Positions 1 to 6,944 of a stretch of 64,000 nt of DNA are shown one piece after another (the first letter of the stretch is position 1; each line of letters starts with the position of its first letter). The notes below the pieces were generated by a model. The model was not told where the DNA came from. It saw nothing but the letters and a program-made list of their open reading frames with translations, and searched no databases. The DNA is taken from assembly GCF_000758545.1 (NCBI RefSeq), contig NZ_CP009279.1, positions 2,914,001 through 2,978,000 of the forward strand. Direction: 5' to 3'. Origin of the DNA: Paenibacillus sp. FSL H7-0737. GTDB lineage: Bacteria; Bacillota; Bacilli; Paenibacillales; Paenibacillaceae. A program made the position numbers and the translations under genes.

Positions 1-232
1 GAGCTGTTACAGTGTCTTCTTTTTCCGTGGACCCGTTGTCCTGACGCTTAACTGCTTCCTCGTCTCGTACCCCATTCAATTCATGTTCGTTCTGATGAAA
101 TTCCTTGAGTATATTCTGGTAAATATGAGCCTCTTGAAGGTTCAGTCCGTCGCGATTTTCTTTCAAAACCCAGTTCTCGACCGTTTTCTTCAAGATTTCG
201 CTCTTCCGTTCCAGCAGTTCCGTATAACTCAA
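1..232 (-). CDS. partial hypothetical protein, C-terminus cut by window edge
   Basis: The reverse strand is open from a TTG at 232-230 to the window edge (77 codons visible). A GGAAAGGATG Shine-Dalgarno lies about 10 bases upstream of the TTG, which fixes the start. The peptide begins MSYTELLERKSEILKK and is rich in Glu, Lys, Gln and Asn, so it is probably helical or coiled-coil. I do not recognise the family. A sigma-A-like promoter lies about 100 bases upstream on the same strand. The plus-strand frame over this stretch has no ribosome binding site and is a shadow. Confidence 0.6.
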   Translation of the reverse strand, partial: MSYTELLERKSEILKKTVENWVLKENRDGLNLQEAHIYQNILKEFHQNEHELNGVRDEEAVKRQDNGSTEKEDTVTA

Positions 233-331
233 TTTACTTCATCCTTTCCGGTTCATAGTTTCAAACGCCGGATGGACTTTCTTTACTTGTCATTTCGTGC
301 GTTTAACATCACATCCGACGTAACGTTTACC

Positions 332-360
332 ATTATACAGAAAATCCTGGTCGAACCCAA
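332..360 (-). promoter_or_regulatory. candidate sigma-A promoter for the minus-strand gene at 1-232
   Basis: Reading the minus strand, TTGGGT (360-355) and TATAAT (337-332) are separated by 17 bases, with the -10 about 100 bases from the TTG start. The -10 is perfect and the -35 is weak. The rest of 233-527 shows no coding frame that I can support. Confidence 0.4.
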
Positions 361-527
361 CGCGGACCAACCGTCCTCAGATAGGGTGAGCACTACTTAG
401 AATGGAACGGGAGTCCTCAGCGGACCGTTTCGCAGAAGTGCGGCCGGATACTCCGGTATACTGACAGTTGCTTCTCTTTCATATAATCGTTTAACCAGAT
501 ATCAAGCACGCGCTTTTAACTTTAATC

Positions 528-648
528 TTCCTCAAGAGCAACCGTAATCCCCATACGAAACCCAATCACTCTAACTCACTGCATACCGTTGTATATTCGT
601 ATATCCGGCCTTCTCCAGCGATATTACCCCGGGCGGGCAGTTGATTAA
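528..648 (-). pseudogene. decayed 3' fragment of a sulfurtransferase (rhodanese) gene
   Basis: Read on the minus strand, this stretch translates to a peptide containing EKAGYTNIQRYAVS, a TAG stop, then SDWVSYG. It matches the C-terminus of the intact sulfurtransferase at 2850-3686 (GKAGYRNVKLYAGSW, then SDWISYE). The tryptophan codon TGG has become TAG. Nucleotide identity is roughly two thirds by eye, the codon register is preserved, and similarity stops abruptly near 648, before the catalytic-loop region. It is an old partial duplicate in the same orientation as the intact gene, with the nuclease-like gene and the 52-bp repeat array between them. No start codon or ribosome binding site remains. 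Confidence 0.65.
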
Positions 649-739
649 AATGGAAAGTAAACCCAAAATTGAAAAGATAAAATATGCCATATGAAAATGT
701 ATTAATAGTGAAAATATTAAAAGAAAAGAGGAGTTTATT

Positions 740-805
740 TTGAATGATCCTGCCAATTTCCTATTGTGCATTCTAATGATAATGTGGCACACTATGTATA
801 AATAA
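740..805 (+). CDS. possible 21-aa hydrophobic peptide
   Basis: A GAGGAG ribosome binding site sits 6 bases before a TTG that opens 22 codons. The product runs MNDPANFLLCILMIMWHTMYK, and a strong intrinsic terminator follows 22 bases after the stop. The good ribosome binding site plus terminator make a small transcribed unit plausible. The peptide is a single hydrophobic segment with a polar N-terminus and a basic tail, a shape shared by leader peptides and type I toxins. I cannot assign it. It may also be chance. Confidence 0.3.
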   Translation: MNDPANFLLCILMIMWHTMYK

Positions 806-826
806 AACCAAACGAGGCAAAGAATG

Positions 827-865
827 CCCCGTCTCCTTTCCTTTTGGAATAGAGGCGGGGTTTTG
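827..865 (+). terminator. intrinsic terminator
   Basis: CCCCGTCTC (827-835) pairs with GAGGCGGGG (852-860), with one G-U pair, followed by TTTT. It lies between the candidate small ORF at 740-805 and the gene at 909, so it closes a short upstream plus-strand transcript. Confidence 0.6.
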
Positions 866-908
866 TATGATTAAAAACATATTTCGTTGCAGAGCGAGGG
901 GATAGGTA

Positions 909-1592
909 ATGGGTTTCGAGAGCGAGCATAATGAATGGTTATGTAATCATCTTAAACAAAGGAAGGGAGAGCGGCTCGATGCACTTAAACGCGGTCATGG
1001 TTACGGAAACCGCTTGTTTGTCGAGCGGGTGTGGTGGCCTCTAGCCGGACATTTTCACGGATTACACCCAGAATATGAAGTTAAGGACTGGCGCGGCAGA
1101 TCCTATTTTGTGGATATTTTGTGGGAGATCGGAGCCTCGCGTATTGCATTTGAGATCATGGACTATGGCTCACATGGAACGGATCGTAGCAAATACCGGA
1201 TGGACTTGAACCGCGGGCTTTTTCTACAGTCTCAAGACTGCACGGTGCTCTATATCTCGCTGGATGAGCTAAAAGAAAATCCATCCTTCATTCTCTCCGC
1301 GCTGCGGAACATTCTCTTTTCTTATTTGTTAGCAGAAAAGTCTGCGAAGACAACCGTTGAGAGAGCCTATTCCAGAATCGAGCGCGATCTGATGCGGGCA
1401 GCCATCCGGCACCATCGAGTCCTTCGCCCGGCTGATGCCGCGAGAGAGCTGGAATTGCACACGATGACGATCATTAAATACTGCCGTCAGCTGGTGGATA
1501 AAGGTAAATTTCGCCCGGTAGCAAGAGGTTCATCTCAGCGGATCATTTACTATGAATATATTGGTACGCTACAAAGTCCAGATTTGGTTTGA
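909..1592 (+). CDS. DUF559-like (PD-(D/E)XK fold) protein with C-terminal helix-turn-helix
   Basis: This is a 227-aa protein with ATG at 909 and GAGGGG upstream. The N-terminal part (about residues 8-135) has the pattern HNEWL, LKRGHGYGNRLF, VWWPLAGHF, LHPEYEVKDWRGRSYFVDILW, then a predicted beta strand with FEIMDYGSHGTDRSKYR. It resembles the DUF559/Vsr-like endonuclease-fold family common in Paenibacillus. The Asp/Glu pattern is partly retained, but the usual catalytic E-x-D is replaced by E-I-M-D, so activity is uncertain. Residues about 140-215 look like a winged helix (RHHRVLRPADAARELELHT) and would bind nucleic acid. The stop lies only about 24 bases before the 52-bp repeat array. A role in repeat biology is conjecture from proximity only. 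Confidence 0.6.
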   Translation: MGFESEHNEWLCNHLKQRKGERLDALKRGHGYGNRLFVERVWWPLAGHFHGLHPEYEVKDWRGRSYFVDILWEIGASRIAFEIMDYGSHGTDRSKYRMDLNRGLFLQSQDCTVLYISLDELKENPSFILSALRNILFSYLLAEKSAKTTVERAYSRIERDLMRAAIRHHRVLRPADAARELELHTMTIIKYCRQLVDKGKFRPVARGSSQRIIYYEYIGTLQSPDLV

Positions 1593-1615
1593 AGATGAAG
1601 TCCGTCGTGAGAATG

Positions 1616-2778
1616 TGAATGAAAAATCGAATACAATGTGCCGTCGGTAGGCTGAACGAGCCAAATGTATGCGAAAAATCGAATACAATGTGCCGCTGGC
1701 AAGCTGAAGGAGCCAAATGTATGCGAAAAACCGCATACAATGTGCCACCGGCAAGTTGAACGAGCCAAATGTATGCGAAAAAGTGAATACAATGTGCCGC
1801 CGGCAAGCTGAAGGAGCCAAATGTATGCGAAAAACCGCATACATGTGCCACTGGTACCATAAACGAGCCAAATATACACGAAAAATCGAATGCAATGTGC
1901 CGCCGGCAAGTTGAACGAGCTAAAAGTCTGCGAAAAATCGAATACAATGTGCCACCGGCAAGCTGAACGAGTTAAATGTATGCGAAAAAGTGAATACAAT
2001 GTGCCGAGGGTAGGTAAACAAGCCAGATGTATGCGAAAAATCGAATACAATGTGCCGTCGGCAAGTTGAAGGAGCCAAATGTATGCGAAAAAGTGAATAC
2101 AATGTGCTGCCGGCAAGCTGAAGGAGCCAAATGTATGCGAAAAATCGAATACAATGTGCCGACAGTAGGTAAACGAGCTAAATGTATGCGAAAAAGTGAA
2201 TACAAAGTGCCACCGGCAAGTTGAAGGAGCCAAATGTATGCGAAAAACCGAATACAATGTGCCACCGGCAAGCTGAACGAGCCAAATGTATGCGAAAAAC
2301 CGAATACAATGTGCCACCGGCAAGCTGAACGAGCCAAATGTATGCGAAAAACCGAATACAATGTGTCGCCGGCAAGTTGAACGAGCCAAATGTGTGCGAA
2401 AAACCGAATACAATGTGCCGCCGGCAAGTTGAAGGAGCCAAATGTATGCGAAAAAGTGAATACAATGTGCCGACGGTAGGTAAACGAGCTAAATGTATGC
2501 GAAAAAGTGAATACAAAGTGCCGCCGGCAAGCTGAAGGAGCCAAATGTATGCGAAAAACCGCATACATGTGCCACCGGTACCATAAACGAGCCAAATGTA
2601 TGCGAAAAATCGAACACAATGTGCCACTGGCAAGCTGAACGAGCCAAATACACACGAAAAATCGAATACAATGTGCCGCCGGTAGGTAAACGAGCTAAAT
2701 GTATGCGGAAAACCGAATACAATGTGCCACCGGTACCATAAACGAGCCAAATGTATGCGAAAAATCGAATACGATATT
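1616..2778. repeat. tandem array, about 22 copies of a 51-52 bp hairpin-forming unit
   Basis: Units start with ATGTATGCGAAAAA and recur at about 1667, 1719, 1771, 1823, 1874, 1926, 1978, 2029, 2081, 2133, 2184, 2236, 2288, 2340, 2392, 2444, 2495, 2547, 2598, 2650, 2701 and 2752. The first (1616) and last units are degenerate. Each unit contains TGTATGCG, a short A-rich loop and a near-inverse CGAATACA. In some units this second arm is CGCATACA, which makes a perfect 8-bp stem. A second small palindrome follows (TGCCG-n-CGGCA). Three spacer subtypes occur: GCAAGYTGAASGAGCCAA, a TAGGTAAACGAGCTAA type and a TACCATAAACGAGCCAA type. Long frames over the array on both strands are artefacts of the repeat. 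There are no unique spacers, so this is not CRISPR. Confidence 0.95.
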
Positions 2779-2849
2779 TTTCCAGTCTGGTAAATCAGAC
2801 CTCTGATTTCCAGGGGAATCACAAGAATCCGCGCCGCAGGTTCTTTATT

Positions 2850-3686
2850 CTATTCTTCTCCTATCGCCACCGGATTCTCCTCATACGAAATCCAATCACT
2901 CCAACTACCCGCATACAATTTCACATTCCTATACCCAGCTTTTCCAAGCGCAAGCACATTCGGGCAGGCACTTACACCTGAACCACAGTACACGATAATT
3001 TCTTGCTCAGGATCAATTCCCTCATAATGCTCTTTCAGCACCTCAGTTGATTTCCAGCGTCCTTGCTCATCCAGCACTTCTTTCCAGAACTTATTGATCG
3101 CCCCAGGAATATGACCTGCCTTCGGATCAATCGGTTCTTCCAGCCCTTCATAGCGACGGGACTCGCGGGAATCAATCAATAGTGCACCACCGTCGTTAAC
3201 CACATTTTGCACATCTTCCATGCTAACAAGCATCTTCTTCTGAACATCTGCTTCATACTGGCTAGGAATCCTAACCGCTTGATGATCACTGACGGGGAAG
3301 GATGCTTTTTTCCAAGCAGAGTAGCCTTCATCCATTACAAACACACGTTCATGTCCCAAATATTTAAGCATCCACCACAGACGGGAAGCGTAGGCACCAC
3401 CTTGATCATCATAAGCAACGACAATACTATCTCTGTTAATGCCAACCTTGCTAAGAACGGTGGTTAGCTTCGAGATTTCTGGTAGGGGGTGGCGCCCCCC
3501 GTGTGCGCTTACTGGAGCGGAGAGTTGTTCTTCTAGATGAAAATAGATTGCGCCGGGAATATGATCTTCCGTATAGGCTTTACGCCCAGCTTCCGGATCC
3601 GTAAGTAAAAAACGGCAATCGACTATAACCAGTTCAGGTTCGTATAACCGAGCAAGCAGCCATCGGGTAGAAACGATTGGTTCCAT
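2850..3686 (-). CDS. sulfurtransferase, two rhodanese domains (3-mercaptopyruvate or thiosulfate type)
   Basis: This 278-aa protein has the typical length for tandem-rhodanese sulfurtransferases. The inactive N-terminal domain spans about residues 1-130 (VDCRFLL, HIPGAIYFHLEEQLS, VAYDDQGGAYASRLWWMLKYLGH). The catalytic domain spans about 150-270 (LIDSRESRRYEG, GHIPGAIN), with active-site loop YCGSGVSACPN and catalytic Cys234. CGSGV-[ST]-A is the form usual in 3-mercaptopyruvate sulfurtransferases, but substrate choice cannot be settled from it. The enzyme moves sulfane sulfur to thiols or cyanide in the cytoplasm. An AAGAAGG site precedes the ATG. The gene stands alone, with the 52-bp array beginning about 70 bases beyond its stop and a decayed copy of its 3' end at 528-648. 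Confidence 0.9.
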   Translation of the reverse strand: MEPIVSTRWLLARLYEPELVIVDCRFLLTDPEAGRKAYTEDHIPGAIYFHLEEQLSAPVSAHGGRHPLPEISKLTTVLSKVGINRDSIVVAYDDQGGAYASRLWWMLKYLGHERVFVMDEGYSAWKKASFPVSDHQAVRIPSQYEADVQKKMLVSMEDVQNVVNDGGALLIDSRESRRYEGLEEPIDPKAGHIPGAINKFWKEVLDEQGRWKSTEVLKEHYEGIDPEQEIIVYCGSGVSACPNVLALGKAGYRNVKLYAGSWSDWISYEENPVAIGEE

Positions 3687-3740
3687 AAAGATACCTTCTT
3701 TCTATTAATATGTATGGAGTCATTATAGCGGAAAATAAAT

Positions 3741-3779
3741 GAGGACGCACCTTAAGCTTATAGCTTAAACTGCGTCCTC
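3741..3779 (-). terminator. stem-loop, likely terminator of the crystallin-like gene
   Basis: GAGGACGCA (3741-3749) pairs with TGCGTCCTC (3771-3779), with an inner palindrome TTAAGCTTATAGCTTAA. On the minus strand it is followed by ATTTATTTT. It lies just beyond the stop of the gene at 3786-4163. Confidence 0.55.
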
Positions 3780-3785
3780 AGGTGA

Positions 3786-4163
3786 TTAGATCAAACGATA
3801 TCCTGAAGGCAAGCTACCAGTGCGCTGTATGGCGCGAACCTGCGCCGGAGTCAGACGCTGATTGCTTGAAATGAGCGATTCGACATCTCCTCTACGGAGA
3901 AAGTCATCTAGTTCGCGAATGCTGCGGTTACCACGCAGAATTACGAAATTGTCACGGAAGCGAGAGCGATCGAACAACACAAGCGTAGCGTTCGGATTCG
4001 TTGAGAAAAAGCGTAAGCTTTCTATTCCAGTAAGTACTGCATCAATATCTGCAATGCCTAGATTGCCGCGATAGGTTCTGCGGAGCCCACGAAAGTTCTC
4101 CTCACTATATACTCTAATCTGGGATAGATTACGGACGCTGCTTTTATGGTTACCATATTTCAT
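3786..4163 (-). CDS. beta/gamma-crystallin-like protein, copy 2 of a tandem pair
   Basis: This 125-aa protein contains IRVYSEENFRGLRRTYRGNLGI followed by GIESLRFFS, then TLVLFDRSRFRDNFVILRGN followed by GDVESLISS. Each half looks like a Greek-key motif (aromatic, then F-R-G or similar, then D/N-x-x-x-S). The DGIES/GDVES-type segments resemble the (N/D)(N/D)XX(S/T)S calcium site of microbial beta/gamma-crystallins. No signal peptide is seen, so the product is probably cytoplasmic or spore-associated. The start ATG lies only 2-3 bases after AAGGAGAG, an unusually short spacing, and no better start is visible. It is about 60 percent identical by eye to the gene at 4288-4659. The family call rests on motif shape. 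Confidence 0.6.
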   Translation of the reverse strand: MKYGNHKSSVRNLSQIRVYSEENFRGLRRTYRGNLGIADIDAVLTGIESLRFFSTNPNATLVLFDRSRFRDNFVILRGNRSIRELDDFLRRGDVESLISSNQRLTPAQVRAIQRTGSLPSGYRLI

Positions 4164-4234
4164 CTCTCCTTGTTGGATTGATTTAGCAGGTGAATTTACT
4201 AACTATTTGACCTTAGAAGATAAGTTGGGAAAAA

Positions 4235-4267
4235 GGAGTAACCTGGGCTCTTGCTCCAGATTACTCC
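4235..4267 (-). terminator. intrinsic terminator between the crystallin-like genes
   Basis: GGAGTAACCTGG (4235-4246) pairs with CCAGATTACTCC (4256-4267) with one mismatch. On the minus strand it is followed by TTTTTCCC. It terminates the gene at 4288-4659, so the two paralogues are probably separate transcripts. Confidence 0.7.
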
Positions 4268-4287
4268 TTTCTTGTTGAATGGAAATG

Positions 4288-4659
4288 TTAGATCAGGCGA
4301 TATCCCGCAGGCAAAGTGCCGCTGCTGCGGATATTGCGAATCTGTTCGAGAGTTAATCGTTGATTAGTTGAAATAATCGATTCCACATCATTACCGGAAA
4401 TGAAATCGTCCAAATCACGGATGCTGCGGTTTCCACGGAGTACGCGGAAGTTCCCTCTAAACCTAGTTCTTGTGAACAGTACCAGTGTTGCGTTGCTGCT
4501 GGTAGAGAAGAAACGAAGACTCTCAATACCATCGAGGATGTTGTCCGTATTACGAATGCCAAGGTTGCCGGTAAAGATTCTACTGCTACCCCTAAAATTT
4601 TCTTCATTGAATACAGTCAAACGTGGGTTAGTCTGTGATACATGAACCTCTTTTTTCAT
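4288..4659 (-). CDS. beta/gamma-crystallin-like protein, copy 1 of a tandem pair
   Basis: This 123-aa protein has the same architecture as its downstream neighbour: LTVFNEENFRGSSRIFTGNLGI with GIESLRFFS, then TLVLFTRTRFRGNFRVLRGN with NDVESIIS, and a shared tail ending in P[SA]GYRLI. The ribosome binding site AAAGGAGG is well spaced from the ATG. Two Greek-key motifs per chain and Asp/Asn-x-x-Ser segments suggest a small calcium-binding beta/gamma-crystallin domain. This is inference from pattern, not an alignment. It is preceded by more than 150 bases of AT-rich sequence and is divergent from the ABC operon. Confidence 0.6.
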   Translation of the reverse strand: MKKEVHVSQTNPRLTVFNEENFRGSSRIFTGNLGIRNTDNILDGIESLRFFSTSSNATLVLFTRTRFRGNFRVLRGNRSIRDLDDFISGNDVESIISTNQRLTLEQIRNIRSSGTLPAGYRLI

Positions 4660-4762
4660 TTGTCATTCCTCCTTTGTAATCTAATCTATGTTCATTTCAA
4701 TTTTTGGTTTGGCAGATAGTCTAATAGAAAGCCCTTATTTTGCGTAATCCATAATTTCGGGC

Positions 4763-4804
4763 TTTACATCAACAATATATTAGTGTACTATTCAACTATA
4801 ACAC
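4763..4804 (+). promoter_or_regulatory. sigma-A promoter with overlapping YtrA/GntR-type operator
   Basis: TTTACA (4763-4768) and TACTAT (4786-4791) have a 17-base spacer. AGTGTA (4782-4787) overlaps the -10, and an inverted half containing ACAC lies at 4801-4804. This arrangement resembles the AGTGTA-N13-TACACT operator described for B. subtilis YtrA, though the right half is imperfect and the spacing is one base shorter. The operon downstream encodes a YtrA-type regulator, so autoregulation is the natural reading. Confidence 0.5.
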
Positions 4805-4858
4805 CGATACATTAAAACAAACTCATCAATAATACAAAAGATGGCAGGGAGGATTACC

Positions 4859-5815
4859 ATGAAGCAGGGAAGTGATGAACGCATGCAGGATTCAATCGTG
4901 CTGCAAATGAATGGGGTAAGCAAGATCATTAAAGGGAAATCCATTGTGGATAAGCTGACATTTGATATCCGTAAGGGAGAAATTGTTGGGCTATTGGGAC
5001 CCAATGGTGCAGGGAAGACAACAACGATTCGGATGATGACGGGTCTTATACGGATGAGTGAAGGCGATGTGATCGTTCAAGGTCACAGTGTTAAGAGTGA
5101 TTTTAATAAAGCTATTGGACATATTGGAGCGATTATTGAAAATCCAGAGTTCTATTCGTATATGACAGGGCTTGATAATCTAAAGCAATACCAGAGAATG
5201 ACAGATAATATTGAGGCTGGAAGAATTGATGAGGTTGTGGAATTGGTAGGACTTCAGGAAGCGATGAATAAGAAAGTGAAGGCCTATTCGCTTGGTATGC
5301 GTCAACGTCTTGGGATTGCTCAGGCGTTACTGAACCGACCAAAGTTATTGATTCTAGATGAACCTACGAACGGTCTTGACCCAGCAGGCATACGAGAAAT
5401 GCGTGATTATATGCGTAGGATTGCTGAGGTTGAAGGGATTTCTATTCTAATATCCAGCCACTTACTGACTGAAATTGAACAAATTTGTCACCGGGCCATC
5501 GTGATTCAGAACGGCAAATTGGTGACCGTTACAACGATAGGTGGGGAGCAGGAGACAGTTGCAGATGTGAAACTAACCATTCGTGTAGGCTCAGTAGAAT
5601 CAGCAATTAACATCTTGGAAGGTCTAGAATACGCAGAGCTATTGTCTATGGATAGTGCTCGTTCTGAGGTGACAATAAATCTGCATGACAGTAAAGTGCC
5701 GGAACTAGTGTCGACTTTTAGTAATAAAGGGGTAGGTATTTACCGGATTGCAGAGAATAAACAAAGCTTAGAGGAAGATTTCTTGAAATGGACAGGAGGG
5801 AACCGAATTGCGTAG
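4859..5815 (+). CDS. ABC transporter ATP-binding protein, antibiotic/lantibiotic-export type
   Basis: The product is 318 aa from the ATG at 4859. AGGGAGG 7 bases before that ATG favours it over an in-frame ATG at 4841, which has no ribosome binding site. Motifs in order are Walker A GPNGAGKTTT (about residue 50), signature SLGMRQRLG, Walker B LLILDEPTNGLD and H-loop SSHLL. The C-terminal 90 residues are the variable extension of BcrA/NatA-like subunits. It is the first gene of a five-gene operon and overlaps the next gene, its probable permease, by 8 bases. The substrate is unknown. GntR-linked ABC-2 systems of this kind respond to cell-wall antibiotics in Bacillus. Confidence 0.85.
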   Translation: MKQGSDERMQDSIVLQMNGVSKIIKGKSIVDKLTFDIRKGEIVGLLGPNGAGKTTTIRMMTGLIRMSEGDVIVQGHSVKSDFNKAIGHIGAIIENPEFYSYMTGLDNLKQYQRMTDNIEAGRIDEVVELVGLQEAMNKKVKAYSLGMRQRLGIAQALLNRPKLLILDEPTNGLDPAGIREMRDYMRRIAEVEGISILISSHLLTEIEQICHRAIVIQNGKLVTVTTIGGEQETVADVKLTIRVGSVESAINILEGLEYAELLSMDSARSEVTINLHDSKVPELVSTFSNKGVGIYRIAENKQSLEEDFLKWTGGNRIA

Positions 5816-6554
5816 CTTTAATAATTTGGTTGTTAATGAATGGCTCAAGCTCTCGAAGAAACGTACGTTTTTTGTACCTTACCTGATATTAATTCTAATA
5901 TCCATGCTATTAGGTTACATTGTTCATTCTGCCTCACCGGATATGTTTGGATCAGCTTATGATTTTTCAGCAATGATGCTGCTTTCACAAGGGATTGGGC
6001 AAGTGATTACCATTCTCGCAATCATCGGAACAGCGGGAATAGTCTCGAAAGAATATAGTCAGGGCACCATCAAATTCCTTCTAATCCGTGCGAGAAGTCG
6101 TACAGCAATACTTGCGTCCAAATATGCTGTTGTGTTGATTTACGCGTTCTCAGTGGCAGTTGTCGGCATGTTGGCAGTTTTTGCATCAGGAGCTTTATGG
6201 TTTGGCTTGAGTGGTGGTGAGGCTGGTATTCGTGAGATGTTAACCAGTATAATGTATAACTCAGTTAGTACAGTTGTATATACAACACTTGCTTTTATGA
6301 TCGGGATTTTGACAACATCTACGGGTGTTACAATTGGTGCTACAATGTTTATGCTGATGATAGACAAATTGGTTATTTTTCGTGAATTTTATAAATATGT
6401 ATTATTTCCCAACCTAAATTTAGCTGCTTATGAAGGTGGAGGAGCACCTATGCCTGGAATGACGCTGACCTTTTCCATAGTAATGCTAGTTTTATACACA
6501 GCTGTCTTTCTACTCGTAGGCTTCTCCGTCTTTAGACGAAGGGATGTTGCTTAA
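5808..6554 (+). CDS. ABC-2 family permease
   Basis: This 248-aa membrane protein uses a TTG start at 5808 with GGAGGG 7 bases upstream, inside the 3' end of the ATPase gene. About six hydrophobic segments are visible (residues about 22-40, 55-80, 105-130, 145-180, 190-200 and 218-240). GIVSKEYSQGTIKFLLIRARSR is the cytoplasmic segment typical of ABC-2 permeases that contacts the ATPase. It pairs with the upstream ATP-binding subunit. Translational coupling is likely from the overlap. Confidence 0.85.
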   Translation: MRSFNNLVVNEWLKLSKKRTFFVPYLILILISMLLGYIVHSASPDMFGSAYDFSAMMLLSQGIGQVITILAIIGTAGIVSKEYSQGTIKFLLIRARSRTAILASKYAVVLIYAFSVAVVGMLAVFASGALWFGLSGGEAGIREMLTSIMYNSVSTVVYTTLAFMIGILTTSTGVTIGATMFMLMIDKLVIFREFYKYVLFPNLNLAAYEGGGAPMPGMTLTFSIVMLVLYTAVFLLVGFSVFRRRDVA

Positions 6555-6556
6555 TC

Positions 6557-6931
6557 ATGACAATCGAATTCGATAACAACTTGCCGATTTATATTCAGAT
6601 CATGAATTACATCAAAGGAGAAATCGTCACAGGTAAGTTAAAACCAGGAGATAAAATTCTCTCGGTACGAGAGCTTGCCAATGAACTGCAGATTAATCCG
6701 AATACAGTACAAAGAACCTTTCAGGAACTGGAGCGTGAAGAAATCGTGGAGACCCGGCGTGGAATGGGAAGATACGTCACTAGTAATGAAGGAACTATTT
6801 TGACCATCAAAAAAGAAATGGCAAAGGATGTACTAGATCGTTTCATTCGTGGCATGCAGGACCTTGGTTTTCAAGGTGAAGATATTTTAGCGGCAGTAGC
6901 AGAGAGTATCCGAAACAAGGATGGAGAATAG
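6557..6931 (+). CDS. GntR-family regulator, YtrA subfamily
   Basis: The product is 124 aa. The winged helix occupies residues about 8-75 (PIYIQIMNYIKGEIVTGKL, LSVRELANELQINPNTVQRTFQELERE, TRRGMGRYV). Only a short helical tail follows, which is the YtrA architecture: dimerising, with no large effector domain. Its gene lies in the middle of the operon, two bases after the first permease, unlike B. subtilis ytr where the regulator gene leads. It most likely represses the promoter at 4763-4791. The inducer cannot be told from sequence; B. subtilis YtrA responds to cell-wall antibiotics. Confidence 0.85.
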   Translation: MTIEFDNNLPIYIQIMNYIKGEIVTGKLKPGDKILSVRELANELQINPNTVQRTFQELEREEIVETRRGMGRYVTSNEGTILTIKKEMAKDVLDRFIRGMQDLGFQGEDILAAVAESIRNKDGE

Positions 6932-6944
6932 GGGGATAAGCAAG

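Noticed and set aside
83..400. Plus-strand 105-aa ORF
   Set aside because: No ribosome binding site; it overlaps a minus-strand gene that has a good one and its own promoter.
1616..2778. CRISPR array
   Set aside because: Units are nearly identical over their whole length with no unique spacers, and no cas genes are nearby.
1543..2822. Long minus-strand and plus-strand ORFs over the 52-bp array as real proteins
   Set aside because: The peptides simply mirror the repeat with a 52-codon period, several frames are open at once, and none has a ribosome binding site.
4841..4858. Upstream ATG of the first ABC gene
   Set aside because: The AGGGAGG that would drive translation lies between it and the second ATG.
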